DNA from: an uncultured Lachnospira sp.
GTDB taxonomy: Bacteria; Bacillota; Clostridia; Lachnospirales; Lachnospiraceae
Direction of reading: 5' to 3'
Assembly: GCA_944381165.1 (NCBI GenBank)
Contig: CALWKC010000005.1
Location: forward strand, 1-64,000
Length of the DNA stretch: 64,000 nt
The position numbers were made by a program, and so were the translations under genes. Every line of letters begins with the position of its first letter. Positions within the stretch are counted from its first letter, which is position 1. The notes below the pieces were generated by a model. The model worked only from the letters and a program-made list of their open reading frames with translations, searched no databases and was not told the origin of the DNA. Shown piece after piece: positions 35,524-43,889 of this stretch.

Positions 35524-37347
35524 CTATGAAAATTGTGCGCTGTACATATTATAATATACCTGTTTTTTGTCCAAAAGCTCCTTGTGCGTGCCCTGCTCGA
35601 CAATATTTCCGTCCTTAACGACAAGAATTTTGTCCGCATTCTGAATTGTGGACAGCCTGTGCGCTATAACAAAGCAGGTCTTATTCTTCATAAGCCCCAC
35701 CATAGCATCCGAAATATCAGCCTCCGTCATAATATCGACATTGGACGTTGCCTCGTCAAGAATAAGCATCCGGGCATCCAGAAGCATTGCCCTCGCGATT
35801 GTAAGAAGCTGTTTCTGCCCCTTTGAAATATTTGTTCCCTCCTCCGTGAGCACCGTATCGTAGCCGTCCGGCAGACTCTCAATCAGCGTGTGTATTTTTG
35901 CCTCCTTTGCCGCCTCTATTACCTGTTCACGCGTAACATTCTCACTTCCGTAGGCAATATTTTCGTACACAGTTCCGTTAAACAGCCATGTATCCTGAAG
36001 CACCATTGCAAAAGACTTCCTCAGATCCGCGAGCTTATATTCCCTGTAATTTCTCCCGTCAATAAGGATGCTTCCGCTGTCAATATCATAAAATCTCATT
36101 AAAAGATTTATTATCGTTGTTTTTCCGGCTCCCGTCTCTCCGACTATCGCTATAACCTGCCCCGGCTTTGCTTCAAGGCTTAAATTTTTAAGCACAGGCT
36201 TATCTTTTAAATAGCCGAAGCTGACATCGCGAAATTCAACATTTCCGCGCGCATTTACGAGAGGAACTGCATCCGGCGCATCCTTGGGCTCCCTCGGCTC
36301 GTCAATAAGCCTGAAAACTCTCTCCGCAGCCGCAAGCGCCGACTGAAACTCATTAAAGACGTTTGCCGCCTCATTTATAGGTCCTGAAAATTTTCTTGAA
36401 TACAGCACAAACGATGAAATGTTTCCTATCGAAATTTTTGACTGTATAAATAAAATCGCCCCAAAAACCGTTATGCATACAAGCGAGAGATTATTTATGA
36501 AATTTACGCAGGGTCCTGTCATGCTTCCGAAATACTCGGCATTATAGTAGCACTTAACCGCATCGTCATTCTTTTCTTTAAATTTTTCAACTGTATTTTT
36601 TTCCTGGTGATAAGCAGAGAGTGTCTTATGTCCTCCAATCATCTCCTCGACAAAACCGTTAAGTCTTCCCAGCGACGCCGAGCGCTCACGAAACAGCGGT
36701 CTTGTCTTTCCCGTAATAAATCTGGTGATAAAAAATGAGAGCGGTATTGTAAAAACAAACACAAGAATAAGCTTTGTAGAAATGGAAAGCATCATTACAA
36801 ACGAGCCCACAACCGTTATAACACTTGTGAGAATCTGCACTAAATCCGTTGAGAGAGAGGTATTTACAGTGTCAATATCATATGACATCCTGCTGAGTAT
36901 CTCCCCTGTCTGATGCATATCAAAATACGACACAGGAAGGCTCATAAGACTGTCGTACACATCCTTTCTCATCTGATGCACGCATTTCTGAGTGATGTGT
37001 ATCATAAGCACCGATAAAATATACGCCATAATGGACGAGGCTATATAAAACAGAGCCATCCAGCCGCAGTAATAAAATACCTTCGGAAAATCCACCTTCC
37101 CTGTTCCGGCAATGGCGTCAATCGCAAGTCCTGAAAGCTTCGGTCCTATAAGCGAGAACACATTGCTGCATACAGATAAAAAGAGCGCCAAAATCAAAAG
37201 CCCCTTATACCGCATAAGATACTTTGAGAGCCTCAAAATTGTTCCCTTTTTATTTATACTTCTGCTGTTTTTATAAATTTCATCCGCATCCGTTCCCTTT
37301 GATATTTTGGGGCCCATGCGGAACATATCTGCTCCTGTTTTAGGCAT
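35524..37347 (-). CDS. ABC exporter half-transporter (second subunit)
   Basis: A 607-residue type IV ABC exporter half: six transmembrane helices (about 50-350) then the nucleotide-binding domain with Walker A GETGAGKTTI, Walker B MLILDEATSNVD with an intact catalytic Glu, and a divergent signature ISKGQKQ instead of LSGGQ. The partner 56 bp upstream has the opposite defects, so the two fit a heterodimer with one degenerate ATP site. The ATG at 37347 is chosen because GGAG lies six bases before it; the frame opens with GTG four codons earlier. Substrate unknown; multidrug or lipid export are typical. Confidence 0.9.
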   Translation of the reverse strand: MPKTGADMFRMGPKISKGTDADEIYKNSRSINKKGTILRLSKYLMRYKGLLILALFLSVCSNVFSLIGPKLSGLAIDAIAGTGKVDFPKVFYYCGWMALFYIASSIMAYILSVLMIHITQKCVHQMRKDVYDSLMSLPVSYFDMHQTGEILSRMSYDIDTVNTSLSTDLVQILTSVITVVGSFVMMLSISTKLILVFVFTIPLSFFITRFITGKTRPLFRERSASLGRLNGFVEEMIGGHKTLSAYHQEKNTVEKFKEKNDDAVKCYYNAEYFGSMTGPCVNFINNLSLVCITVFGAILFIQSKISIGNISSFVLYSRKFSGPINEAANVFNEFQSALAAAERVFRLIDEPREPKDAPDAVPLVNARGNVEFRDVSFGYLKDKPVLKNLSLEAKPGQVIAIVGETGAGKTTIINLLMRFYDIDSGSILIDGRNYREYKLADLRKSFAMVLQDTWLFNGTVYENIAYGSENVTREQVIEAAKEAKIHTLIESLPDGYDTVLTEEGTNISKGQKQLLTIARAMLLDARMLILDEATSNVDIMTEADISDAMVGLMKNKTCFVIAHRLSTIQNADKILVVKDGNIVEQGTHKELLDKKQVYYNMYSAQFS

Positions 37348-37403
37348 ATTCATCTCCACGATAATTTAATTTATTATAAACAGTTAAAAGCAATTTAAAA
37401 CCT

Positions 37404-39122
37404 TCAGCTAAGACCCTGCTGAAGCCTGCTTATTCTCTCATATATTCTGCAGTTTTTCATAAGCTCATCATGACTTCCCACTCCTGCAATTCTTCCCTCG
37501 TCAATAACCAGAATCTTGTCGCAGTCCATAACGGAGCTTACACGCTGCGCAACTATAATTGTTGTAATGTCTTCTCCGAGCTTTCGTATATTTTTTCTTA
37601 TGCCCGCATCAGTTTTATAATCGAGCGCGCTGGAAGAATCGTCAAGCACAAGTATGCTCGGATTACCTGCAACCGCCCTGGCAATAAGCATTCTCTGTTT
37701 CTGCCCGCCGCTCAGATTATTTCCTCTTATCGCCAGATAAGAGTTGTATCCGTCCTCCATACGCCTGATGTGAGAATCAATCCTTGCCGTTTCAGCGGCT
37801 TTCTCGACGCCTTGATCTGAAATCTGCCTGTCGAGCTTTATATTTTCAAGCACCGTATCCTCAAAAAGCATGTCATTTTGGAATACTGCCCCGAAAAGCT
37901 CACGAAGCTTTCCCACATCGTATGAACGCACGTCTCTGCCGTCTATATAAATATTTCCCGACGAGGCATCATAAAAACGCATCAGCAAATTTATAATTGT
38001 GGATTTACCCGAGCCGGTAGCTCCTATAATACCGAGTCTCTGACCCTTCTCTACGGAAAACGAGATATTGCTTATGTTATTCACTCTTCCGTTGTACGAA
38101 AAGCTCACATCATCAAATACGATATACGGCAAATCCGACTGTCCGGAAACTTTATCATTCGCAGGCTGCTTTAAGATTTCAGGCTGAGCCTCCAAAATTT
38201 CCTCAATTCTCGCCGCAGATGAGCCCGCCCTCGAAAACATTACAAAAAGGCGGGTAATAGAAAGCATGGCGTTTAAGATAATAGTAAAATACGTAAGAAA
38301 CGCTATAATCTTTCCGGGTGCGGTAAGTCCTGCGTTTACACGCACCGCACCCACAATAATTATAGCAACCCATCCCATATTGAGCAGAAAATTCATAACC
38401 GGACTTGTGAGAGCCATCGTGATACCGGCCTTTTTTTCTTTGTCCACAACCGTGCTGTTAATGTTCTCAAACCGCTCACGCTCATAATCGCCCTTCGACA
38501 GCGCTTTGATTACACGAATACCCGAAATGCTCTCGCGTACTCTTCCTATCATCAAATCGCTCGCCTTCTGGTGCTCGTTGTAAAGCGGAATACCATTCTT
38601 TGCGACGTAAAAAACAACGACCGCAAGAAACGGCAGAGTACACACAAGAATAAACGAAAGAACAGGGTCAAGCGTCATCGTAACCGCAATTCCGCCAATC
38701 AGAAGAATAGGCGCGCGCACGCCCAGCCTCTGCATAGAGCCCATTATCTGGTGGACATTATAAGTATCGCTTGTCATTCTTGATATAAGCGTACTCTGTG
38801 AGAACTCATCCACCTGCCTGCACGACAAATCCATAATCGCAGAAAAGACATCATTTCTTAAAACCCTTATCGAATCGCTTGATACCGCCGAAGCCATACG
38901 GTTTGCAATAATATTTCCAAGCACGGCAATAACCGCGCACAGAAGCATAACCCCGCCCCATATAAATACCATGACAATATCAGAATGAGGAACAATCTCA
39001 TCAATAATATAGGCAAGAATCCACGGAAGCAGCAAGTCCATGACTGTCCCGAGGAACTTAATCACAAAACCCAGTACCATTCTCGGAAAAAACGGTTTCA
39101 TATAACGATATATCAGTTTCAT
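37404..39122 (-). CDS. ABC exporter half-transporter (first subunit)
   Basis: A 572-residue ABC exporter half with six transmembrane helices and a nucleotide-binding domain: Walker A GATGSGKSTI, canonical signature LSGGQKQR, but Walker B ends LDDSSSALD, where Asp replaces the catalytic Glu. This is the degenerate subunit of heterodimeric exporters such as TM287/288 or BmrCD. Its ATG overlaps the stop of the sugar isomerase gene by 4 bp (ATGA), tying it to that gene by translational coupling. It is followed by the second half. Confidence 0.9.
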   Translation of the reverse strand: MKLIYRYMKPFFPRMVLGFVIKFLGTVMDLLLPWILAYIIDEIVPHSDIVMVFIWGGVMLLCAVIAVLGNIIANRMASAVSSDSIRVLRNDVFSAIMDLSCRQVDEFSQSTLISRMTSDTYNVHQIMGSMQRLGVRAPILLIGGIAVTMTLDPVLSFILVCTLPFLAVVVFYVAKNGIPLYNEHQKASDLMIGRVRESISGIRVIKALSKGDYERERFENINSTVVDKEKKAGITMALTSPVMNFLLNMGWVAIIIVGAVRVNAGLTAPGKIIAFLTYFTIILNAMLSITRLFVMFSRAGSSAARIEEILEAQPEILKQPANDKVSGQSDLPYIVFDDVSFSYNGRVNNISNISFSVEKGQRLGIIGATGSGKSTIINLLMRFYDASSGNIYIDGRDVRSYDVGKLRELFGAVFQNDMLFEDTVLENIKLDRQISDQGVEKAAETARIDSHIRRMEDGYNSYLAIRGNNLSGGQKQRMLIARAVAGNPSILVLDDSSSALDYKTDAGIRKNIRKLGEDITTIIVAQRVSSVMDCDKILVIDEGRIAGVGSHDELMKNCRIYERISRLQQGLS

Positions 39123-39955
39123 ACTTCCGCGTAAGTTTTCTCCATAAATTCTCTTGTTGCAACAGCATTCTCAGGCACAGTATTTTCGAGCGTACAGTGC
39201 ACGTAAGGCTTATACTGCTTAATTTTCTTTAAGAGAAGAGGATAGTTGAGACTTCCCGTACCAGCCGCTATCGACTTGAGCTCATTTCCCTCAACAACAT
39301 AGTCCTTGCAGTGTACTACTGCTATATCATCGCCCAGCAAATCAAAAGCTTTCTCGATAATCTCATCCTGCTGAGGCAGATTTTCCACACAGAGAAGATT
39401 AACCGGGTCAAAAATAATCTGTAAATTCGGTGAATCTATCGCATCCAGAACCTTTCGCGCGCGCTCAACCGTATATACAATATGCTTCCAGACAGGCTCG
39501 ATAGCAAAAATAACACCAAACTGCTCGGCATATTTCACGATAGGTCTCAGATTTTCAATGAATGTATCAAGCGCCTCCTCCGAATGGTTTGCCGGCTCAT
39601 ACTTATATTCCTCATTGACCGCTCCCGTCTCTGTTCCAACCACTCCGCACCCGAGAATGCTTGCAAATCTTATGTGCGCTTTATATTTTTCAACTATTTT
39701 TTTGTGCTGCTCCGGATTAGGATTGCAAAGATTAAGATAACATCCAAGTACCGCAACATCCACTTTATTCTCCGCGCAAAGTTCTTTCATATACATCGCA
39801 AGCCCCGGCGTCATCGTGCTTATCTCAGGCTTAAACTCCTTGATTGACTTGCTTAACGCTATGTGCATGCAGTGAAATCCCTGATTGTGTATATTAGGAA
39901 TCAGCTCCTCAAGCGGTGCATATTTAACATCATGTGCCCTTATACCTATTCTCAT
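39119..39955 (-). CDS. Sugar phosphate isomerase/epimerase (xylose isomerase-like TIM barrel)
   Basis: A 278-residue TIM-barrel enzyme of the AP-endonuclease-2 superfamily, which includes many sugar isomerases and epimerases. Metal-binding acidic residues are seen in GVVGTETGAVNEEY, FAIEPVWKH, IIFDPVNLL and VHCKDY, with CTLENTV near the end. AGGATTG-type ribosome site and a TTGACA-17-TATATT promoter precede it. It is the first gene of a unit with the two ABC halves, and the next gene upstream encodes a PL26-like protein. A role in processing a plant or host sugar is likely, though the sugar is unknown. Confidence 0.83.
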   Translation of the reverse strand: MRIGIRAHDVKYAPLEELIPNIHNQGFHCMHIALSKSIKEFKPEISTMTPGLAMYMKELCAENKVDVAVLGCYLNLCNPNPEQHKKIVEKYKAHIRFASILGCGVVGTETGAVNEEYKYEPANHSEEALDTFIENLRPIVKYAEQFGVIFAIEPVWKHIVYTVERARKVLDAIDSPNLQIIFDPVNLLCVENLPQQDEIIEKAFDLLGDDIAVVHCKDYVVEGNELKSIAAGTGSLNYPLLLKKIKQYKPYVHCTLENTVPENAVATREFMEKTYAEV

Positions 39956-40003
39956 TATTTCAATCCTCCATTCCCTACTATAACTGCATATTTATATATG
40001 TAT

Positions 40004-40032
40004 AATATAATACAATTATTAATGTTTGTCAA
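40004..40032 (-). promoter_or_regulatory. Promoter of the isomerase-ABC unit
   Basis: TTGACA (40027-40032), 17 bp spacer, TATATT (40004-40009) on the minus strand, about 50 bp before the isomerase start. It makes that unit independent of the PL26-like gene. Confidence 0.65.
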
Positions 40033-40050
40033 AACCGTAGGCTGAACAAC

Positions 40051-42423
40051 TCAATACATATTGTTTTCTGAGAGCGCCTTATAGTATGTAATAAGCGGAA
40101 TAAAGCTCTGCGCAAAGCCCTTAGGGCTGTCACCGGCGCATATAACAGCATCCTCGGCTATTCTTTTGACGCCGTTTGTAGATGCGGCTTTGCCGTCAAT
40201 AGCCCTCTTAAATGTTTTAAGTCCCGGCTCAAGGTATTTTGCATCGCCTGTCAGCTCATACGCAATCGCAAGAGATTCGAGAAGCAGCGTGTTATTGCCA
40301 AGACGCTGAAGGCTGGGAAGCTCCTTATAGTAGAAAAGTCCGCACCCAAGCATACAGTTTTCAATAAGGTCGTCAACCGCCCTTATAATCATATCCTTAA
40401 TATCCTGTCTCGGAAATACTCTGTAATAGCGCATTACGCTTCCGACTGCAACCGAAATCATGAATCCCACGCGTATCGCTGTGTTATCCGTGTAAGGCGC
40501 AAGCCAGTTTCCGTATTCCTCCTCCCATTTCTTGAAGCTGTCTATAATCCACTCACACTTTACAGTCCACTTGTTGTCATGCGTTTCCACATAAAGAGCC
40601 GTGAGAGCCCTGAGAGCCCAGCCCGTCTCTCTCGCATTCGCCTCGCCCGGCTTTGCGTACATAGGCGTGTCAAGAAGTCTTAAAATATTATCTCCTATTC
40701 CAAGAGCTGTCTCAAGACCGCGCTCATCACCGGTAAAATGATAATAGTCGAGCAGCCCTTCAACCCACTCATGAGAGCAAACCATAATACCGTTCTTGCA
40801 GTGCCCCGCAGTATGCTCCCACTGACCTCCTATTCTCAGCGCATTATCACTGTAATGGCAGACGTCAACATCCATCCAGTGCTGCGCCGAAACAATCAGA
40901 TAATCAAGAAATCTCCTGATTCCTGTTCTCGCATACTGAAGCGCGCATGAGTGAGGATAATCATACTCATTATTGCTCCACACCGTTTTTCCGTTTCCAC
41001 GTCCCTGCTGAGTATAATTCGGGTCCCATGAATCTCCCCAGTTAAGCATACCGTAGCATCTCGCGTGAGAATCCGCCCTTCCTATAAGAGCAATCTCCAC
41101 ATCGTCGTTGAGCTTTTCAGGAAAGACATCCATCATTACTCCCGACTTTCGGAATACATCAGGGTCAATAAAAGGTCTGTCAGGCATCTGATATATAAGG
41201 CTTCTGTTGTCAAGCTCTGATATAGCCTCATCAGCCCCGTGAAAATGCATTAAAAATCTCTGCTCTCTCGCCATTCCGGACTGCATTACTACATTTCCTA
41301 TACCCTCAGGCACCAACATGACGGCTATTCCGTTCTTCCCTGACTTAACTGCCTTAGGATAGTTCTGCTGCGCCTGAAAGACTGTAATGCAAAGACCTCC
41401 CTCGCTGTCGGTGCGGTCTGCCATAAATGTTCCGTAAAGCACCTCGGCATAGTGTTCATTCGCTTCCTTCAGCAGCATAGTATCGTCAATATAGCGGCTG
41501 ACCTCCTCGCCGTCTCTTCCTATATAAAAATCCGTTTTATAGTTTGAGCTTCCCACAAGAGTTCTCACGCCTGATACCGGAGCCTTCTCGTCAAACAAAT
41601 CAAGCTCATGGGTACCTCTTGTGTGAAATACCGGTCCTGCGCTGTCGGTATTGTCCGTCAGGGCGTCACCGCAGCCTGTAGAATCAGGTTTTTCTTCAAA
41701 ATTCATAGCACTCATATGAGCGTCAATAATACTGTCTGCGGCTGCCTTTGCATAAAAGACAAGCGAGGCTATTTTCAGTTCCTCCATACTTGTATTTATA
41801 ATTCTGTAAGCAACCTCAATCCACGGTTTTCCCGCATATGCAGTTATACGCACCTCAAAATCAATATGCTTCCCGTTTTCTTTGCAGCAATTCAGGATAT
41901 TGCTGCCCTTTGCCTCTATAACAGCGCAAACCTGTCCGGACTCGACCACTCTCCACTGTCCTATTGAGACTGCATAATTATTGCCATCCTGGTCCTTAAG
42001 GTACGGTCCCTCAAAATTTTCCCCGGTGTAATGCTTGTTGCCGTCGTCAATCTGCTTGAAAATACTGCTGCTGTTATTCTCAACAGAAAACTTAATGCTT
42101 CCGGTATCAACCTCTATACCGCCGGAAGTCTCATTTATGAGCACGCCTCTTTCTCTGCTCCTGTCTTTTCCGTCAAAATTACAAAAAACACTGGTTCCTT
42201 TATTTGCCGGCAAATCAGCCATAAAACGCACAAACAAGTATCTGACCGAGCCGTCGGCATGTCTTGATGTAACCTTTGCCTGTACCGGAAGCGCTTTTCC
42301 GTCCTGTATAACGCAGACGTTTTCCGCGCTCTTAAGTTCTCCCTCCCTGACCGGAACAGCAATGCTGCATGGCTCAGCAATTCTCGGGTATCTGTAAAGC
42401 TTGTCAAAATAAATTTCTACCAT
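40051..42423 (-). CDS. PL26/YetA-like protein (exo-rhamnogalacturonan lyase family)
   Basis: A 790-residue protein resembling the PcRGLX/YetA family: an N-terminal beta RIFT-barrel-like region (about 1-90, with ADGSVRYLFVRFMADLP), a middle beta-sandwich, and an (alpha/alpha) barrel from about 400 with WGDSWDPNYTQQGRG, HSCALQYARTG and GGQWEHTAGHCKNG. The family includes exo-acting rhamnogalacturonan lyases. No signal peptide is present, so it would act on oligosaccharides already imported. The neighbouring isomerase could handle a released sugar. Assignment rests on fold layout and phrases I recognise, not on a catalytic residue check. Confidence 0.7.
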   Translation of the reverse strand: MVEIYFDKLYRYPRIAEPCSIAVPVREGELKSAENVCVIQDGKALPVQAKVTSRHADGSVRYLFVRFMADLPANKGTSVFCNFDGKDRSRERGVLINETSGGIEVDTGSIKFSVENNSSSIFKQIDDGNKHYTGENFEGPYLKDQDGNNYAVSIGQWRVVESGQVCAVIEAKGSNILNCCKENGKHIDFEVRITAYAGKPWIEVAYRIINTSMEELKIASLVFYAKAAADSIIDAHMSAMNFEEKPDSTGCGDALTDNTDSAGPVFHTRGTHELDLFDEKAPVSGVRTLVGSSNYKTDFYIGRDGEEVSRYIDDTMLLKEANEHYAEVLYGTFMADRTDSEGGLCITVFQAQQNYPKAVKSGKNGIAVMLVPEGIGNVVMQSGMAREQRFLMHFHGADEAISELDNRSLIYQMPDRPFIDPDVFRKSGVMMDVFPEKLNDDVEIALIGRADSHARCYGMLNWGDSWDPNYTQQGRGNGKTVWSNNEYDYPHSCALQYARTGIRRFLDYLIVSAQHWMDVDVCHYSDNALRIGGQWEHTAGHCKNGIMVCSHEWVEGLLDYYHFTGDERGLETALGIGDNILRLLDTPMYAKPGEANARETGWALRALTALYVETHDNKWTVKCEWIIDSFKKWEEEYGNWLAPYTDNTAIRVGFMISVAVGSVMRYYRVFPRQDIKDMIIRAVDDLIENCMLGCGLFYYKELPSLQRLGNNTLLLESLAIAYELTGDAKYLEPGLKTFKRAIDGKAASTNGVKRIAEDAVICAGDSPKGFAQSFIPLITYYKALSENNMY

Positions 42424-42596
42424 AGCTGTGATTTTCCTTTCTGTATTTTATGCATTCATTATAACACTAATTCAGTACTATTCCACTGAACAATAGGTGT
42501 TTATCTCTAATTTTACATAAAAATTGTACCAATATAAAACAATCTACACAACTTCAAGCTTTTCTGATATAATAATTTTCAACCGGGTATCAGACT

Positions 42597-42724
42597 TAGC
42601 CCAAAGCTTTGAACGGCTGTTTGTGACGAAGCGACACAAACAGCTCTTATCGCAGAAGAAAAATCCCTTCGCGAATTTTTCTTGGCGTTCCTTGCGCGTA
42701 AATCGCTTCGGAATGGGGATTGTT
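42597..42724. repeat. Hairpin-rich leader upstream of nrdG
   Basis: Two good stems occur in sequence: GCTGTTTGTG/CACAAACAGC (loop 9 nt) and AGAAAAAT/ATTTTTCT around a CG-rich loop. The segment ends CGCTTCGGAATGGGGATTG just before the nrdG ATG; nearly the same sequence precedes asnB. The architecture resembles repeat B2. The rest of the gap 42424-42596 shows only a TATAAT-like -10 in each direction. Confidence 0.5.
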
Positions 42725-43252
42725 ATGAACTATGCAGAAATTAAATACTGTGATATTGCCAACGGTCCGGGTGTTCGGACTTCTCTTTTTGTCAGCGGCT
42801 GCAATCACAGATGCAAGGGCTGCTTTAACGAGGTAGCGTGGGATTTTAATTACGGAAAGCCGTTTACACAAAATACAATAGACGATATTCTCATCTCTCT
42901 TGCCCCCGACTACATTCAGGGGCTTACACTTCTTGGCGGAGAGCCCTTTGAATACGACAACCAGAAAGCGCTTCTGCCGCTGCTGAGACAGGTGCGTGAA
43001 AAGTATCCTCACAAGGATATCTGGTGCTTTACCGGATTTTTGTTTGACAGCGAAATTCTTGAAAAAATGTGTCCAGTCCGGGAGGAGACAAGAGAACTGC
43101 TGTCATATATAGATGTATTGGTAGACGGAAGATTTGTCGAGGAATTAAAAAACTTAAATCTCAAATTTAAAGGCTCCGAAAATCAACGCACTATTCTGGT
43201 ACAGGAGTCTGTTAAACAAAATAAAATCGTACTATATGATTTCGGCGAATAG
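42725..43252 (+). CDS. nrdG: Anaerobic ribonucleotide reductase activating protein
   Basis: A 175-residue radical-SAM activase that installs the glycyl radical in NrdD. The cluster motif SGCNHRCKGCFN is at residues 25-36, and LTLLGGEPFE supplies the SAM-binding Gly motif. The ATG at 42725 has GGGG six bases upstream; the 67 upstream codons of the open frame cover hairpins and are not coding. Its partner nrdD is not in the window, whereas the two are usually adjacent. dut follows about 145 bp downstream, a shared nucleotide-metabolism theme. Confidence 0.9.
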   Translation: MNYAEIKYCDIANGPGVRTSLFVSGCNHRCKGCFNEVAWDFNYGKPFTQNTIDDILISLAPDYIQGLTLLGGEPFEYDNQKALLPLLRQVREKYPHKDIWCFTGFLFDSEILEKMCPVREETRELLSYIDVLVDGRFVEELKNLNLKFKGSENQRTILVQESVKQNKIVLYDFGE

Positions 43253-43329
43253 CCGGATTTCTCTCATCAAACCGGCTGAGCCCAAAACCTGCGGCTAAGC
43301 TGACATGATATAAATATTTTTCACACAAC

Positions 43330-43383
43330 GGGTTTGTGTCTGCGCTGCCGCCGCAAACCCTGAACGCGCAAAAGGCAGCGCAG
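43330..43383 (+). promoter_or_regulatory. Alternative RNA stems upstream of dut
   Basis: Stem 1 pairs 43330-43338 (GGGTTTGTG) with 43352-43360 (CGCAAACCC). Stem 2 pairs 43340-43349 (CTGCGCTGCC) with 43374-43383 (GGCAGCGCAG), perfect over 10 bp. The 5' arm of stem 2 lies wholly inside the loop of stem 1, so the stems compete or form a pseudoknot. Stem 2 ends 5 nt before the dut ribosome site. Confidence 0.55.
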
Positions 43384-43397
43384 AAATGAGGTCAAAT

Positions 43398-43841
43398 ATG
43401 AAATACAAAGTGAACTTAAAGAAACTGAGACCCGACGCAGTTATACCGACATACGGTACAGAATTCGCAGCGGGCGCAGATTTATATGCATGTATGGACG
43501 AGACTGTTGAGATTAAACCAGGTGAAACACAGTTTATTCATACAGGAATCGCTCTTGAAATTCCCGACGGTCTTGTTGGTCTTGTGTATGCCCGCAGCGG
43601 TATGGCATGCAAAAAGGGAGTTGCGCCGGCAAACAAGGTTGGCGTAATTGATTCCGACTACCGCGGCGAGATAATGGTAGCTCTTTTTAATCATTCAAAG
43701 AACGCCCTTACCGTCTCAAAGGGCGAGCGCATCGCCCAGCTTGTATTAACGCCCTACATAACCGCAGATTTTATCGAGACAGACAGCCTTAAAGAATCCG
43801 TCCGAGGAGCGGGCGGATTTGGCTCAACCGGAACGCACTGA
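43398..43841 (+). CDS. dut: dUTP diphosphatase
   Basis: A 147-residue trimeric-type dUTPase hydrolysing dUTP to dUMP. All five motifs can be seen: AAGADLYA, YARSGMACKKG, GVIDSDYRGEI, KGERIAQLV and the C-terminal RGAGGFGSTG arm that closes over the substrate. The ATG at 43398 has GAGGT five bases upstream. Two mutually exclusive stems precede it. It lies downstream of nrdG on the same strand and ends in a strong two-way terminator. Confidence 0.96.
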   Translation: MKYKVNLKKLRPDAVIPTYGTEFAAGADLYACMDETVEIKPGETQFIHTGIALEIPDGLVGLVYARSGMACKKGVAPANKVGVIDSDYRGEIMVALFNHSKNALTVSKGERIAQLVLTPYITADFIETDSLKESVRGAGGFGSTGTH

Positions 43842-43842
43842 A

Positions 43843-43888
43843 AAAATTCCGCCGCACAGGAAATAATTTCCATGAGCGGCGGAATTTT
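43843..43888. terminator. Bidirectional terminator between dut and a chemoreceptor gene
   Basis: AAAATTCCGCCGC pairs with GCGGCGGAATTTT (13 bp, perfect) across a 20 nt loop, with A/T tails both ways. It sits between the two convergent stop codons. Confidence 0.9.
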
Positions 43889-43889
43889 A

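Noticed and set aside
42524..42724. 67 extra N-terminal codons of nrdG
   Set aside because: The stretch contains hairpins and Lys/Arg-rich nonsense; family members begin at the ATG at 42725.
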